Assembly: GCA_035315685.1 (NCBI GenBank)
Contig: DATFXR010000637.1
Coordinates: 1 to 34,144 of the forward strand
Length of the DNA stretch: 34,144 bases
From: QHWK01 sp035315685
GTDB taxonomy: Bacteria > Acidobacteriota > Vicinamibacteria > Vicinamibacterales > CAVVIG01
Direction of reading: 5' to 3'
Part shown: one piece after another, positions 1 through 7,752 of the stretch
How the letters are laid out: the number at the start of each line of letters is the position of its first letter
Position numbering within the stretch: position 1 is the stretch's first letter
Program-made: the position numbers and the translations under genes
The notes under the pieces: model-generated
Seen by the model: only the letters and a program-made list of their open reading frames with translations
Told to the model about the DNA's origin: nothing
The model's database searches: none

Positions 1-372
1 GCCGAACACCTTCTTGACGATGTCGGGGACGGTCATCTCCTGGAAGATGCGGCAGTCGGTGGTGCGCGTCAGGAACCAGAGCCACGACCGCACGACGGCG
101 TAGTACCGCGTATAGCGGCCGTACTTGCTGCCTTGCACGAACCGCGTGACGAAGCCATTGAAATAGCGCGTGCTGTCGTCGGGCAGCGCCAGCTTCACGG
201 TGACGTTCTTGCCGAGGATGTCGTCGACGTTGATGTCGGCCTTCGGGCTCAGCAGATCGAGCCGGTACTCTCCGAGACGTCCCAGTTCTTCGCGCGCGTG
301 CAGCGCGTGAAACAACAGGACATCGTCGCCGAGCGGGGTCGTGATTTCCATCACGCGCATGGTCTTAGGCAT
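1..372 (-). CDS. vgrG: VgrG spike protein, second copy (partial, N-terminal 124 residues)
   Basis: This is the N-terminus of a T6SS VgrG, the trimeric spike that caps the Hcp tube and carries effectors. The reading frame is open to the left edge, so the 3' part is missing. The 124 visible residues align along their whole length with the complete VgrG at 11158-13161, sharing ITTPLG, NVTV, LPDDSTRY, GRYTRY and LTRT.DCRIFQ, which belong to the gp27-like base domain. The chosen ATG at 372 gives MPKTMRVM, matching MPGTMPRVM of the other copy. The ATG overlaps the stop of the upstream TPR-methyltransferase by 8 bases (ATGCCTAA), so translation is probably coupled. A second ATG at 360 is possible. 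Family call is firm; which effector it carries lies outside the window. Confidence 0.95.
   Translation of the reverse strand, partial: MPKTMRVMEITTPLGDDVLLFHALHAREELGRLGEYRLDLLSPKADINVDDILGKNVTVKLALPDDSTRYFNGFVTRFVQGSKYGRYTRYYAVVRSWLWFLTRTTDCRIFQEMTVPDIVKKVFG
1..372. repeat. Direct repeat of the vgrG 5' region (pairs with 12787-13161)
   Basis: Same-orientation copy of the 5' end of the complete vgrG, about 88% identical by hand count over the first 120 bases. Together the two copies flank the whole DUF2169/DUF4150/RHS/desulfurase/TPR-methyltransferase region, a layout that allows recombination between them. Confidence 0.9.
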
Positions 373-1744
373 GGCGCATCTCTGCCGCGGCCGGTTTCGT
401 CGCCGTCACGTTCGTCGCCTTCCCTTTCGTCGCCTTGACGACGAAGCCGGCGACCGGCGTGCCGGCTTCCAGCCGGAGTTCGGCGCCGACGATCTCGGGC
501 TGGAGATCGACAGCGGCGAGCACACGCTCGACGTACGCACGCGTGTGGCTGTACCGGCCGTGTGGGCTGATGGTGTACCCGGGAACATGCGCCGAGTCGG
601 TCAGCTCCTCGACGGTGAAGACGAGCCGTCCGCCTGCCCGCAACGCGCCGGCTGCCGCTGCAACTACTTCCTCGAGTGGTCCGAAGTATACAAGGGTGTC
701 CGCCGAAACGATCACGTCGTAGCTGTCCGGCACCGATGACAAATATGTCGTCAGCTCGCCCTTGATCAGGTCGTCGTAGACCTTCCGCTCGCGCGCGTGG
801 GCGATCATCTTCGCGGACAGATCGACGCCGACCAGACGGCGCGCGTACGGCGCCACCAGCGGTCCGACCAGCCCGGTCCCGCACCCGGCATCGAGGATGT
901 CGAACGCCTTCGCGGGTTCGACGCCGGGCTCATCGAGCATCGCCACGACGAGCGCCGGCGCGCGGTAGAGCAGCTTCGAAAGCTTTGCATCGAAGCTCGA
1001 CGCGAAGCTATCGAACGTGGCCTCGACAAACGCATCGGACGCGCGCACAGGCACGTTGTTGCCGGAGCAGGCGGCGAGCATGTGCTTCGCGATCGCGCTG
1101 TCCGGTTCGTCCTTCAGCCACTGCTCGAACAGCTCGATCGCCTTGTCGAGCTCGCCGAGCGCGCAGTGCGCGAGCGCGAGAAGCCGGCGCGCGTCCGGAT
1201 GCTTCGGCCGGAGTGTGATCACCTTGCAGAAGCACATCACCGACTCGTAGGTGCGCTTCTGCCCGCTCAGCAGGATCCCGAGGTTCGTCCAGGCGTCGAT
1301 GTGCTCGGGATCGATCCGGACCGCCTCGCGGTAGGCGGCCTCCGATTCAGCGGGGTTGCCCAGCGCGCGGAGCACGACGCCGAGGTTGCTGTGGGCGTTC
1401 GCGTGATTCGGTTCCAGCTCGATCGCGCGCCGGTAGGCGACGACCGACTCGTCGAGCCGCAGCCGCTCCTGCAGCACGATCCCGAAATTGCTGTACCAGT
1501 CGGCGTGATCGGGCTCGAGCGCCAGGCTCTTCTCGATCAACGGGATGCCGGCGTCGCCGCGCCCGCGCTGGTGCTCGAGGACCCCGTAATAGTGCATCGC
1601 TTCGGCGCAGCTGGGCTTCTGCGCGAGGATCTGCTGATAGATCTCTTCGGCAGCGACCCATTGTTCGTGGCGCTGCAGATGGATCGCGATCGAGATGGCC
1701 TCGTCGACGCTGAGGGATCGATCAGTGGTCATGGTCTGTTGCAT
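365..1744 (-). CDS. TPR-repeat protein fused to a class I SAM-dependent methyltransferase
   Basis: Predicted 459 residues. The N-terminal half (about 12-235) consists of tetratricopeptide repeats with the usual spacing, for example AIELEPNHANAHSNLGVVLR and AVRIDPEHIDAWTNLGILL. The C-terminal half is a Rossmann methyltransferase: motif I DAGCGTGLVG, motif II GVDLS, a post-motif YDVIVSADTLVYFG and GGRLVFTVEE. The substrate cannot be told from the sequence. Start at ATG 1744 is preferred because GAAGGAA lies a few bases upstream; the frame stays open to 1867 but without repeat-like sequence. The stop overlaps the ATG of the second vgrG, so the two are probably co-translated, which suggests a role with that VgrG or its cargo (inference). 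No signal peptide is seen, so it should be cytoplasmic. Confidence 0.85.
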   Translation of the reverse strand: MQQTMTTDRSLSVDEAISIAIHLQRHEQWVAAEEIYQQILAQKPSCAEAMHYYGVLEHQRGRGDAGIPLIEKSLALEPDHADWYSNFGIVLQERLRLDESVVAYRRAIELEPNHANAHSNLGVVLRALGNPAESEAAYREAVRIDPEHIDAWTNLGILLSGQKRTYESVMCFCKVITLRPKHPDARRLLALAHCALGELDKAIELFEQWLKDEPDSAIAKHMLAACSGNNVPVRASDAFVEATFDSFASSFDAKLSKLLYRAPALVVAMLDEPGVEPAKAFDILDAGCGTGLVGPLVAPYARRLVGVDLSAKMIAHARERKVYDDLIKGELTTYLSSVPDSYDVIVSADTLVYFGPLEEVVAAAAGALRAGGRLVFTVEELTDSAHVPGYTISPHGRYSHTRAYVERVLAAVDLQPEIVGAELRLEAGTPVAGFVVKATKGKATNVTATKPAAAEMRHA

Positions 1745-2062
1745 GCGGTTCCTTCGGCTCAGCAATGCTCGGGCGGAAAGCGGACCACGCCCCGATGGCC
1801 GAGAGCCATTCGCGAGCAATCGGTTGGGGGTGGCGACGAAACACGCAGGGCGCCGCCCGGACTGCACACTCGCCCGACGATCACTTTAACGGCGATGGGG
1901 TCGCAGGTGAACGCGCCATTGTCGATCGGACCGCGCGGTCAGGACACGCCAACGTCGCGTCAAAGCGAAAACTTTACGAAGACTCGAGGCCCTGTCCGCG
2001 GGGTTTACTGGTTGACAGAGCTGCGAGCACCGGCCCGGAAAAGCGCCACGCAGGCGCGGCTC
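1745..2062. other. Intergenic region between the membrane-protein gene and the TPR-methyltransferase gene
   Basis: About 318 bases with no supportable gene. It holds a short hairpin with T-run just after the membrane-protein stop (listed separately) and a perfect 12-base palindrome, GACCGCGCGGTC, at 1929-1940 that could be an operator. A promoter for the TPR-methyltransferase/vgrG pair must lie here if they are transcribed separately, but I could not identify convincing -35/-10 or sigma-54 type elements. Confidence 0.5.
2039..2057 (-). terminator. Possible weak intrinsic terminator
   Basis: Read on the minus strand, GCGCC-TGCGT-GGCGC is followed by TTTT, starting six bases after the stop of the four-helix membrane protein. 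The stem is only five G/C pairs and the T-run is short, so it may be inefficient. Its place at the end of a gene supports the call. Confidence 0.4.
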
Positions 2063-2737
2063 TCATCGCAAGGCTCCGCACATCGTCGCGAAATCCGATT
2101 CGCTGAATCCGGGCTGGGCGCGGCAGGCAGAAACCTCGGCCTCGCAGCGCGCCTGCTGGCGATGTGCGGCCCATTGGCGGACAACAGGAACGAGCAGGAG
2201 CACGCCGGCGCCGATAGCAGGCCGCCAATCGCGCGTCCAGAGCGCCAGCAGAGCGACAGCGACGACGACCGCGCTGGCGACAACGTTGATAAGCAGGGCA
2301 TCAGCCGCGGTGCCGTGGATGGCGCAGCTGACCGCCGCGACGGCCTGGCGGGTCGGCGGCAGCACGGCTTGCTCGGCGACGAGATCTCCCGCCGACGGGA
2401 GTGTCGCCAGCATCGCTTCGAGAGTCGGCTTCGGGAGCGCCGGATTGGCGCGAACGGCCTGGCCGAGGGCGGCGAAGTCCAACGTCCGTGTGACCCACGG
2501 CGTCAACACGTGCCGCCGCCAGCGACTCAAAAGCCGGTTGTCAGCGTGGAGAAATAACCCGCAGACCGGGACGAGCAGCAGGAGCGTCGATAGCCACGAT
2601 CCCGATCGCGTTACCGCTGCGGCGATAACGGCGATCGTACTGATTGTGACGACGACGATGATCTGATTACGGAAGTTTCGCGCCCGATGCTGAATCGCCG
2701 CTGCGGTCGTGTCGATCGCGGTTCGGTAGGCGGACAC
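2063..2737 (-). CDS. Four-helix integral membrane protein of unknown function
   Basis: Predicted 224 residues; I do not recognise the family. Four hydrophobic segments are clear, at about residues 25-43, 48-64, 143-167 and 174-190, arranged as two helical hairpins separated by a roughly 75-residue soluble loop (LTPWVTRTLDFAALGQAV and onward). The C-terminus holds three cysteines in about 25 residues. The start is a GTG at 2737; there is no early ATG in frame and the Shine-Dalgarno is weak. It begins 15 bases after the stop of the cysteine desulfurase, so the two are probably co-transcribed. Its GC content is very high (46 of 60 bases at 2341-2400), unlike the desulfurase and RHS genes just upstream, so it may be older local DNA bordering an inserted cassette. 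Possible roles are a pore-forming or immunity-like membrane protein; both are speculation. Confidence 0.7.
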   Translation of the reverse strand: MSAYRTAIDTTAAAIQHRARNFRNQIIVVVTISTIAVIAAAVTRSGSWLSTLLLLVPVCGLFLHADNRLLSRWRRHVLTPWVTRTLDFAALGQAVRANPALPKPTLEAMLATLPSAGDLVAEQAVLPPTRQAVAAVSCAIHGTAADALLINVVASAVVVAVALLALWTRDWRPAIGAGVLLLVPVVRQWAAHRQQARCEAEVSACRAQPGFSESDFATMCGALR

Positions 2738-2752
2738 AATACTGCAGCCGAG

Positions 2753-3907
2753 TTACCTGCGCAGACCCTTGTTGCGCCGCAGCTTGTGCGCGGAGGCCAC
2801 GACTTTTTCGATGGTGTAGTCGATTTCATCTTCGGTCGTGAAGCGCCCAAGGCTGAAGCGGATACAGGAGTACGCATCTTCGTCAGTCAAACCGATAGCC
2901 TTCAGCACGTGGCTAGGCCCACGGCTGCCACTTGAGCATGCCGAGCGCGTTGACACGGCGATGTCGTGCATATCGCGGATCATCGTCCGGGCGTCCACGC
3001 CTTTGAACCCACAGTTGCTCGTATTCGAGAGGCGGTTCTCCCTGTCACCGCTGATCCAGACGTCTCGTAACGCTCCGAAGACTGATGTTTCTAGTCGGTC
3101 CCGCTGGCGCCTAAGGCGTTCGGCCTCATCCGCCATCTCCTGCTTGGCAATTCGGCATGCCTCACCGAACCCGATGATGCCCGGAACATTCAGAGTACCA
3201 GCGCGGAACCCTCGCTCTTGACGGCCGCCTACGATCAGCGGCCGCACGCGTAGGTCAGCCTCCCCACCTCTGATGAATAGTGCGCCTACTCCTTTCGGTC
3301 CATAGAGCTTGTGAGCGGAGAATGCGGCGAGGTCGAGGCCCAAGCTACGAACGTCTATCGGGATTTTCCCGACGGCCTGTGTGAGATCCGAAACGAGCAG
3401 GGCTCCGGCGTCATGTGCAACATCCGCATACTGACGGAGAGGATGAATAGTGCCGATCTCATTGTTGGCAAGCATCAGACAGACAAAACCGGTCTCGCCC
3501 CGCCTTGTGTTCAGCGCAACGCCATCCGGAGCGACACGTCCGGCGCCGTCTGTAGCCAGGTTTTTGATCCGGACTTCGGCGCTCAGCAGATCGCACGTTT
3601 CCAACACCGCCTCATGCTCAGTCGCGGCGGTTATCGCGATTCGTCCACGCCGATCAGCGGCAATCCCTCTGAGTGCACAGTTGATACTTTCAGTGGCTGA
3701 GCTTGTGAAGACAATCTCCTCAGCGCTCGCTTCGATCAGCTCGGCGACATAACTTCGAGCCTGTTCAACGGCCTCCGCCGCATCCCAGCCAAAGCGATGG
3801 TCTAGACTTGCCGGGTTCCCGTACTGCTCCAGAAACCACGGCAGCATTTTCTCCAGGACCCGACCATCCACGGGCGTCGTCGAATTGTAATCGAGGTACG
3901 GGTGCAT
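2753..3907 (-). CDS. Cysteine desulfurase (NifS/IscS/DndA-type, PLP-dependent)
   Basis: Predicted 384 residues, close to the usual length of the class V aminotransferase family. It should remove sulfur from L-cysteine to form a persulfide on the catalytic cysteine, using pyridoxal phosphate. Visible motifs: LDYNSTTP at the N-terminus, SSATESIN (cofactor phosphate loop), EHEA with His98, SDLTQAVGK with Asp174 and Gln177, FSAHKLYGPKG with the Schiff-base Lys200, GFRAGTLN, and RSACSSGS with catalytic Cys324 followed by PSHVLKAIG. All key residues are present, so it looks active. Start at ATG 3907 fits the family's N-terminus; the open frame extends upstream but without family sequence. No scaffold, ferredoxin, DndBCDE or tRNA-thiolation gene is nearby, so this is an orphan desulfurase placed among T6SS cargo genes. 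Its substrate pathway is unknown. Confidence 0.9.
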   Translation of the reverse strand: MHPYLDYNSTTPVDGRVLEKMLPWFLEQYGNPASLDHRFGWDAAEAVEQARSYVAELIEASAEEIVFTSSATESINCALRGIAADRRGRIAITAATEHEAVLETCDLLSAEVRIKNLATDGAGRVAPDGVALNTRRGETGFVCLMLANNEIGTIHPLRQYADVAHDAGALLVSDLTQAVGKIPIDVRSLGLDLAAFSAHKLYGPKGVGALFIRGGEADLRVRPLIVGGRQERGFRAGTLNVPGIIGFGEACRIAKQEMADEAERLRRQRDRLETSVFGALRDVWISGDRENRLSNTSNCGFKGVDARTMIRDMHDIAVSTRSACSSGSRGPSHVLKAIGLTDEDAYSCIRFSLGRFTTEDEIDYTIEKVVASAHKLRRNKGLRR

Positions 3908-3964
3908 GCTTGATACAGTCGCCCACACGCTGCGACGCTTGGTTTGGACTTGTTTCGTGTCGAT

Positions 3965-3986
3965 CACAGACACATTAGTCTGTGAA
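3965..3986. repeat. Perfect inverted repeat (8-base arms, 6-base loop)
   Basis: TCACAGAC and GTCTGTGA are exact inverted copies separated by six bases, in the gap between the putative immunity gene and the cysteine desulfurase. There is no T-run after it on either strand, so it is not a typical terminator. It may be an operator or an RNA hairpin in the desulfurase leader. Confidence 0.55.
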
Positions 3987-4035
3987 GCGGTCCCATCTGC
4001 TCGACGCGCCGAATCAATTCTCCGCAACAGCTAGA

Positions 4036-4314
4036 TCAGAACTCTAAGACTTCCGCGCCATCTAAAGTAGCCAAGTACTCGAAGCAACGGCCGCGGTAGC
4101 GCTCTTCGTAAACGCTCAGGTTCAGTCGGACCAACTTCGTCCAGTCTTGCTGACCGAGCCACAGTAGTCTGGGAATCGGCTCCAGAGCGTCAGCAAGTTC
4201 TCGCAGCTGCTCGGTGAGGCCCGCCGCCGCCAGCAGACGGGCTTCAACCCAGCCCCGGTGTAGTACAAATAGCACGCGCCTGCGCATCTCAAGATCGACC
4301 TCTGGCTCATTCAT
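4036..4314 (-). CDS. Small acidic protein, probable immunity protein for the RHS toxin
   Basis: Predicted 92 residues, no signal peptide or membrane segment, so cytoplasmic. Its ATG overlaps the RHS stop codon (ATGA), the arrangement expected for an immunity gene translationally coupled to its toxin. The sequence is rich in leucine, arginine and glutamate (MRRRVLFVLHRGWVEARLLA near the N-terminus) and looks mostly helical. I cannot name a family with certainty. The immunity role rests on position, size and coupling, not on a recognised domain. Its lower GC matches the RHS gene, as expected if toxin and immunity moved together. Confidence 0.75.
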   Translation of the reverse strand: MNEPEVDLEMRRRVLFVLHRGWVEARLLAAAGLTEQLRELADALEPIPRLLWLGQQDWTKLVRLNLSVYEERYRGRCFEYLATLDGAEVLEF

Positions 4315-7300
4315 GGTCGCGCTCTCACCAACTTGACATCTGCTAACGGTACGGACGGAACTGGCCCTGGCATCGGCGACACACTAATAGGCGGTGGTGG
4401 GCTCGGTTGCATTAATGCGTTCACCATTCGTTGGTCCCTCGGAACAACCGGCTTTGGTGAGTTTAGCTGGTCCAGTGGAATGTCAACTCGTACGGGCGGT
4501 TTACCAGGCTCATGAATTATTGCCGGAATCGTCGTCTCACCTCGCTCTCGGGCCGCAACGGCTCGCCGAACACCGTCCTCAATAAAATACTGTTTCTCGT
4601 CGCCATCCGCAGTGTCAGCGCACCCGGGCTGACTGGCCAACCCGAGCGGATCGACCCAGTTGACTGGATTCGGTGCATACGAGTACTCGTTTGTCCCGCC
4701 AAGAAGCCCGATGGGATCGCCGGATATAAAGCGAGCGGCACTTGGGTCGTAATACCTAAATCGGCTGTAATGCAGCCCGCTTTCATCGTCGTACCACTGG
4801 CCCTGGAAACGGATGGGACAGTCAACCAATGACGTTTCCGACGGCTTCGCCTGTCCCCATGCCTCGTATGACGCGGTCCACACGATTCGGCCGCCTCGAT
4901 CCAGCAGCTCCCGCGGCGTTCCCAAGTGGTCAGTAATCACAGCATAGAGTTCACCGTTCTGGATCTTTGCCACGGGGACAAAGGTCCCTGGGGCCATAAT
5001 CCATGCCGCCGCCGCGCCACGGCTCGGTACTTCCTGGATTATCTGATCGCCATTCCACAGAAACCGGCGCGATTCGCCGGCGTCTCTCTTCTCTATGCGC
5101 CGGCCGAAGGCATCGTATTTATAAGTGAACTCGCGCCCATCCGGCCGCTGGATTCGGCGTAGCTCCCCTCGTCCTCCCCAGAAGAACTGCCATGACGTCG
5201 CTTCACCATCGTCGCCAGCTTCAGTTCTGCAGACCAGACGACCGGCAGCGTCGTACTTGTAACGAGCAGCGCCGCTGTACAATAGCCGATTTCCATTGTC
5301 ATAAGTACGGCTATCACTGTACGTCGAGCGGCCGTCCCTGCCCGCATGTGTGATGTTGTCAGTAGCATCGTACTCGAAATGTTCGTTGAGGCCTTGATTG
5401 TGCAGGGCGCTTAAGAGCCGATCAGCAGGATCGTAGGAGTAATCAATGACACCCCACGCCCGATCCTTAACACTCAGAAGGAGGCCATCTGCGTCGTACC
5501 TATAGCTTCGGCGAACGACGGCCGACTCTCTCAATAATCCTCGCGATCGGGTATCGACCCGCCACCCGACGCCTTGCTCCAATAAACGGCCGAGCAAATC
5601 GAACTCCTGCTCCAGCCGAAGGCCACCAGGCATGTCACGCGCTATTTCCAGACCGCGGGCGTCAAACTCAAACGTCAAAGCACGACCGACAGCAGTCGAA
5701 ATTGTGCGGACACGGCCGTTGTCATCGCGGTCATACACCACGTCATGACCAAGACTCGTCTGAGTCCGCGTAACGTGCCCAACAGCGTCATACTCCGTCC
5801 TTACCCACTCGGCGCCTTGACCTTCCTTGGTTAGCCGGCCTGCTTCGTCATATTCAAACGTAAGTGCCATGTCGGAATTGACGGCCGATATTGTTCTGCC
5901 AAGACCGTCGTACTCAAACATTGTCACAGCGCCGTCAGCTAGCGTCTCCTTGAGAACGCGACCGACCGCATCGCGTTCGAAGCGGATCTTTTCTCCGTTA
6001 CCATCAGTAAACACTACACAGCGCCCGCCGGCGTCATAGTCAAAAGAACGTTCGCGGCCGTCGTACGATCGTTCACGGATTACGCGGCCACGTTCATTTC
6101 TGACGTATCGGTAACTCTCACCCATTTCGTTGACGATGGCGTTCAAATGATTCGGCTCTGTTCCCCAGCAATAGCGAATGGTTCGACCAAAGGCATCGAC
6201 ACGCTCCAGAAGCCGCCGACATGGACCGTAACGAAGGTGAGTGGTTCGGCCGCCCGCATCGGTGAAGCTGGCCATGTTGCCGCTGTTGTCGTAATCAGCA
6301 TGGAGTGTGGCGCCGTCTGGCAACTGTACTTCAATGAGATTACCAGCTGCGTCATATCGAAATGATGTGCGTTCGCCAACCGGGCCGATCCGTCCAACGA
6401 GACGTCCATAGTCATCCCACTTAAACTGTGTGATATGACCCATCCAATCTGTCAATGCCACCGGTAACCCGTTGGAGAATCGCTGATATCGTCTGGTACC
6501 TAGCGGATTCGTGATTGTGGCAGGGTTACCATCGACGTCGTACGAGATCATCCATCTTTGGCCAAGTGGTGTTACTGTCGAAGTGAGACGCTGTCGATCG
6601 TCGTATTCACGACGCCAGATGTTGCCGAGCGGATCAGTGAGTGTAAGGGCTTGATGATGATCGTTGAACGTGAACGTGTAGGTGTGACCAAGCGGATCCG
6701 TAATCGAGTCGCGATTGCCTTTTGAATCATATGTGAATGTGGTTGTCGCTCCGTTGGGATCCGAGAGCGCGACAAGACGATGATGCTCATCGAAATGTGT
6801 CCTGCCAGCTTGGCCGCCCGCTATCACTTCGCTTGTTATCTGTCCGGCTGCGGTTCGTTCGAAGACGCTGGTAGCGCCATAGCTGTTCTTGACGAGCGTC
6901 TTGTTGGTGGAGTCGAGGAATGTCAAAGTCTTCTCGTTATAATGGTCCAGGCCGCTGAAGTGAATACATCGACCACTGGTGTCATATTCGTAAAAGTAAA
7001 CGGCACCGTCCTTCAGAATTTCACGCTTCACACGGGAGTACGCATCGTATTCATATCGATTCGCCAGACCGCGACGGTCAATGGCTGCCGTAAGGCGGCC
7101 AGACGCGTCGTATTCGTAGGTAACTAGTGTGGCGAGGCCTGTATGAGTCGAGAGAGCCACAGAGGCGATGCTGACGCGAGGGGCTGAGTCATGACCTCGA
7201 CTGGGATCGTAGTTTATCAGGATCGTGCGATTCTCAACCCGTTGGCGAATCTTCGCAATGCGGCCGGACACGTCCCAGGTCAGGTCTAGACCGTCTCCTG

Positions 7301-7715
7301 AGACGTTCTCGATGCTTTCTAGCGACAGAGTCAGGTCATCAGACACGCCATGGGCCGTAAAAAAGAAGCGCTGGACATCATCAGAGTCAACATCCCATTG
7401 TGTAATGAGCAGTCGATTGCCGATGCGCTTCAGTTCTAGAAACGCGCCTAAGAGAATATTTGGATGGCCTTTTACAATCCTGTCTTCCGGGTCCTCAAAG
7501 ACGTGAAGATCACCTTCGGGAGTTGTGAAATGCCAATCCTTGTTGATACGTTTTAGAGAAGCGAACACGGTCGTCGTCCACCCAGGGGCGAGCAACGTTG
7601 AGGCCTGAAGGAGTCTGCTACGAAACCGTCTGGTCCACCTCAGCGGCACGCGACCGGGAAGGACGAAGTCCTCGCGGTCTAATTCGACCTCTCCAGTAGC
7701 GATGTCAATTGGCAT
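4311..7715 (-). CDS. rhs: RHS-repeat T6SS effector with ParB-like C-terminal tip
   Basis: Predicted 1134 residues. The N-terminus, MPIDIATGEVELDREDFVLP followed by GRVPLRWTRRF, is the DUF6531 start typical of T6SS RHS proteins. Then come many YD repeats (for example YDASGRLTA, YDAAGRLVC, YDAFGRRIEK) that build the hollow cocoon, and the hallmark core end DPSAARFISGDPIGLLGG with NEYSYAPNPVNWVDPLGL (DPLGL at about 1022-1026). The final 108 residues are the variable tip. It contains EDGVRRAVAARERG and TTIPAIIHEPG, resembling the conserved DG..R..AA...G and IP.ii.. blocks of ParB/sulfiredoxin-fold domains; it ends in a proline-rich tail. The toxic activity is inferred, possibly nuclease. ATG 7715 is chosen because it opens the conserved domain, though its Shine-Dalgarno is poor; the frame stays open upstream, overlapping the DUF4150 gene. 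GC is clearly lower than in the T6SS core. Confidence 0.92.
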   Translation of the reverse strand: MPIDIATGEVELDREDFVLPGRVPLRWTRRFRSRLLQASTLLAPGWTTTVFASLKRINKDWHFTTPEGDLHVFEDPEDRIVKGHPNILLGAFLELKRIGNRLLITQWDVDSDDVQRFFFTAHGVSDDLTLSLESIENVSGDGLDLTWDVSGRIAKIRQRVENRTILINYDPSRGHDSAPRVSIASVALSTHTGLATLVTYEYDASGRLTAAIDRRGLANRYEYDAYSRVKREILKDGAVYFYEYDTSGRCIHFSGLDHYNEKTLTFLDSTNKTLVKNSYGATSVFERTAAGQITSEVIAGGQAGRTHFDEHHRLVALSDPNGATTTFTYDSKGNRDSITDPLGHTYTFTFNDHHQALTLTDPLGNIWRREYDDRQRLTSTVTPLGQRWMISYDVDGNPATITNPLGTRRYQRFSNGLPVALTDWMGHITQFKWDDYGRLVGRIGPVGERTSFRYDAAGNLIEVQLPDGATLHADYDNSGNMASFTDAGGRTTHLRYGPCRRLLERVDAFGRTIRYCWGTEPNHLNAIVNEMGESYRYVRNERGRVIRERSYDGRERSFDYDAGGRCVVFTDGNGEKIRFERDAVGRVLKETLADGAVTMFEYDGLGRTISAVNSDMALTFEYDEAGRLTKEGQGAEWVRTEYDAVGHVTRTQTSLGHDVVYDRDDNGRVRTISTAVGRALTFEFDARGLEIARDMPGGLRLEQEFDLLGRLLEQGVGWRVDTRSRGLLRESAVVRRSYRYDADGLLLSVKDRAWGVIDYSYDPADRLLSALHNQGLNEHFEYDATDNITHAGRDGRSTYSDSRTYDNGNRLLYSGAARYKYDAAGRLVCRTEAGDDGEATSWQFFWGGRGELRRIQRPDGREFTYKYDAFGRRIEKRDAGESRRFLWNGDQIIQEVPSRGAAAAWIMAPGTFVPVAKIQNGELYAVITDHLGTPRELLDRGGRIVWTASYEAWGQAKPSETSLVDCPIRFQGQWYDDESGLHYSRFRYYDPSAARFISGDPIGLLGGTNEYSYAPNPVNWVDPLGLASQPGCADTADGDEKQYFIEDGVRRAVAARERGETTIPAIIHEPGKPPVRVDIPLDQLNSPKPVVPRDQRMVNALMQPSPPPPISVSPMPGPVPSVPLADVKLVRARP

Positions 7716-7752
7716 AAGGCGTAATGAGATGTTGCGGCCAGCAGTTGGCAGG

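Noticed and set aside
797..2557. Long plus-strand open frame (586 codons) opposite the TPR-methyltransferase and membrane-protein genes
   Set aside because: Arginine-rich, low-complexity translation with no domain pattern; it runs antisense to two convincing genes. High GC makes such frames common.
3907..4027. Longer N-terminus for the cysteine desulfurase starting at a TTG at 4027
   Set aside because: The extra 40 residues do not resemble the family and include the perfect inverted repeat; the family N-terminus begins at ATG 3907.
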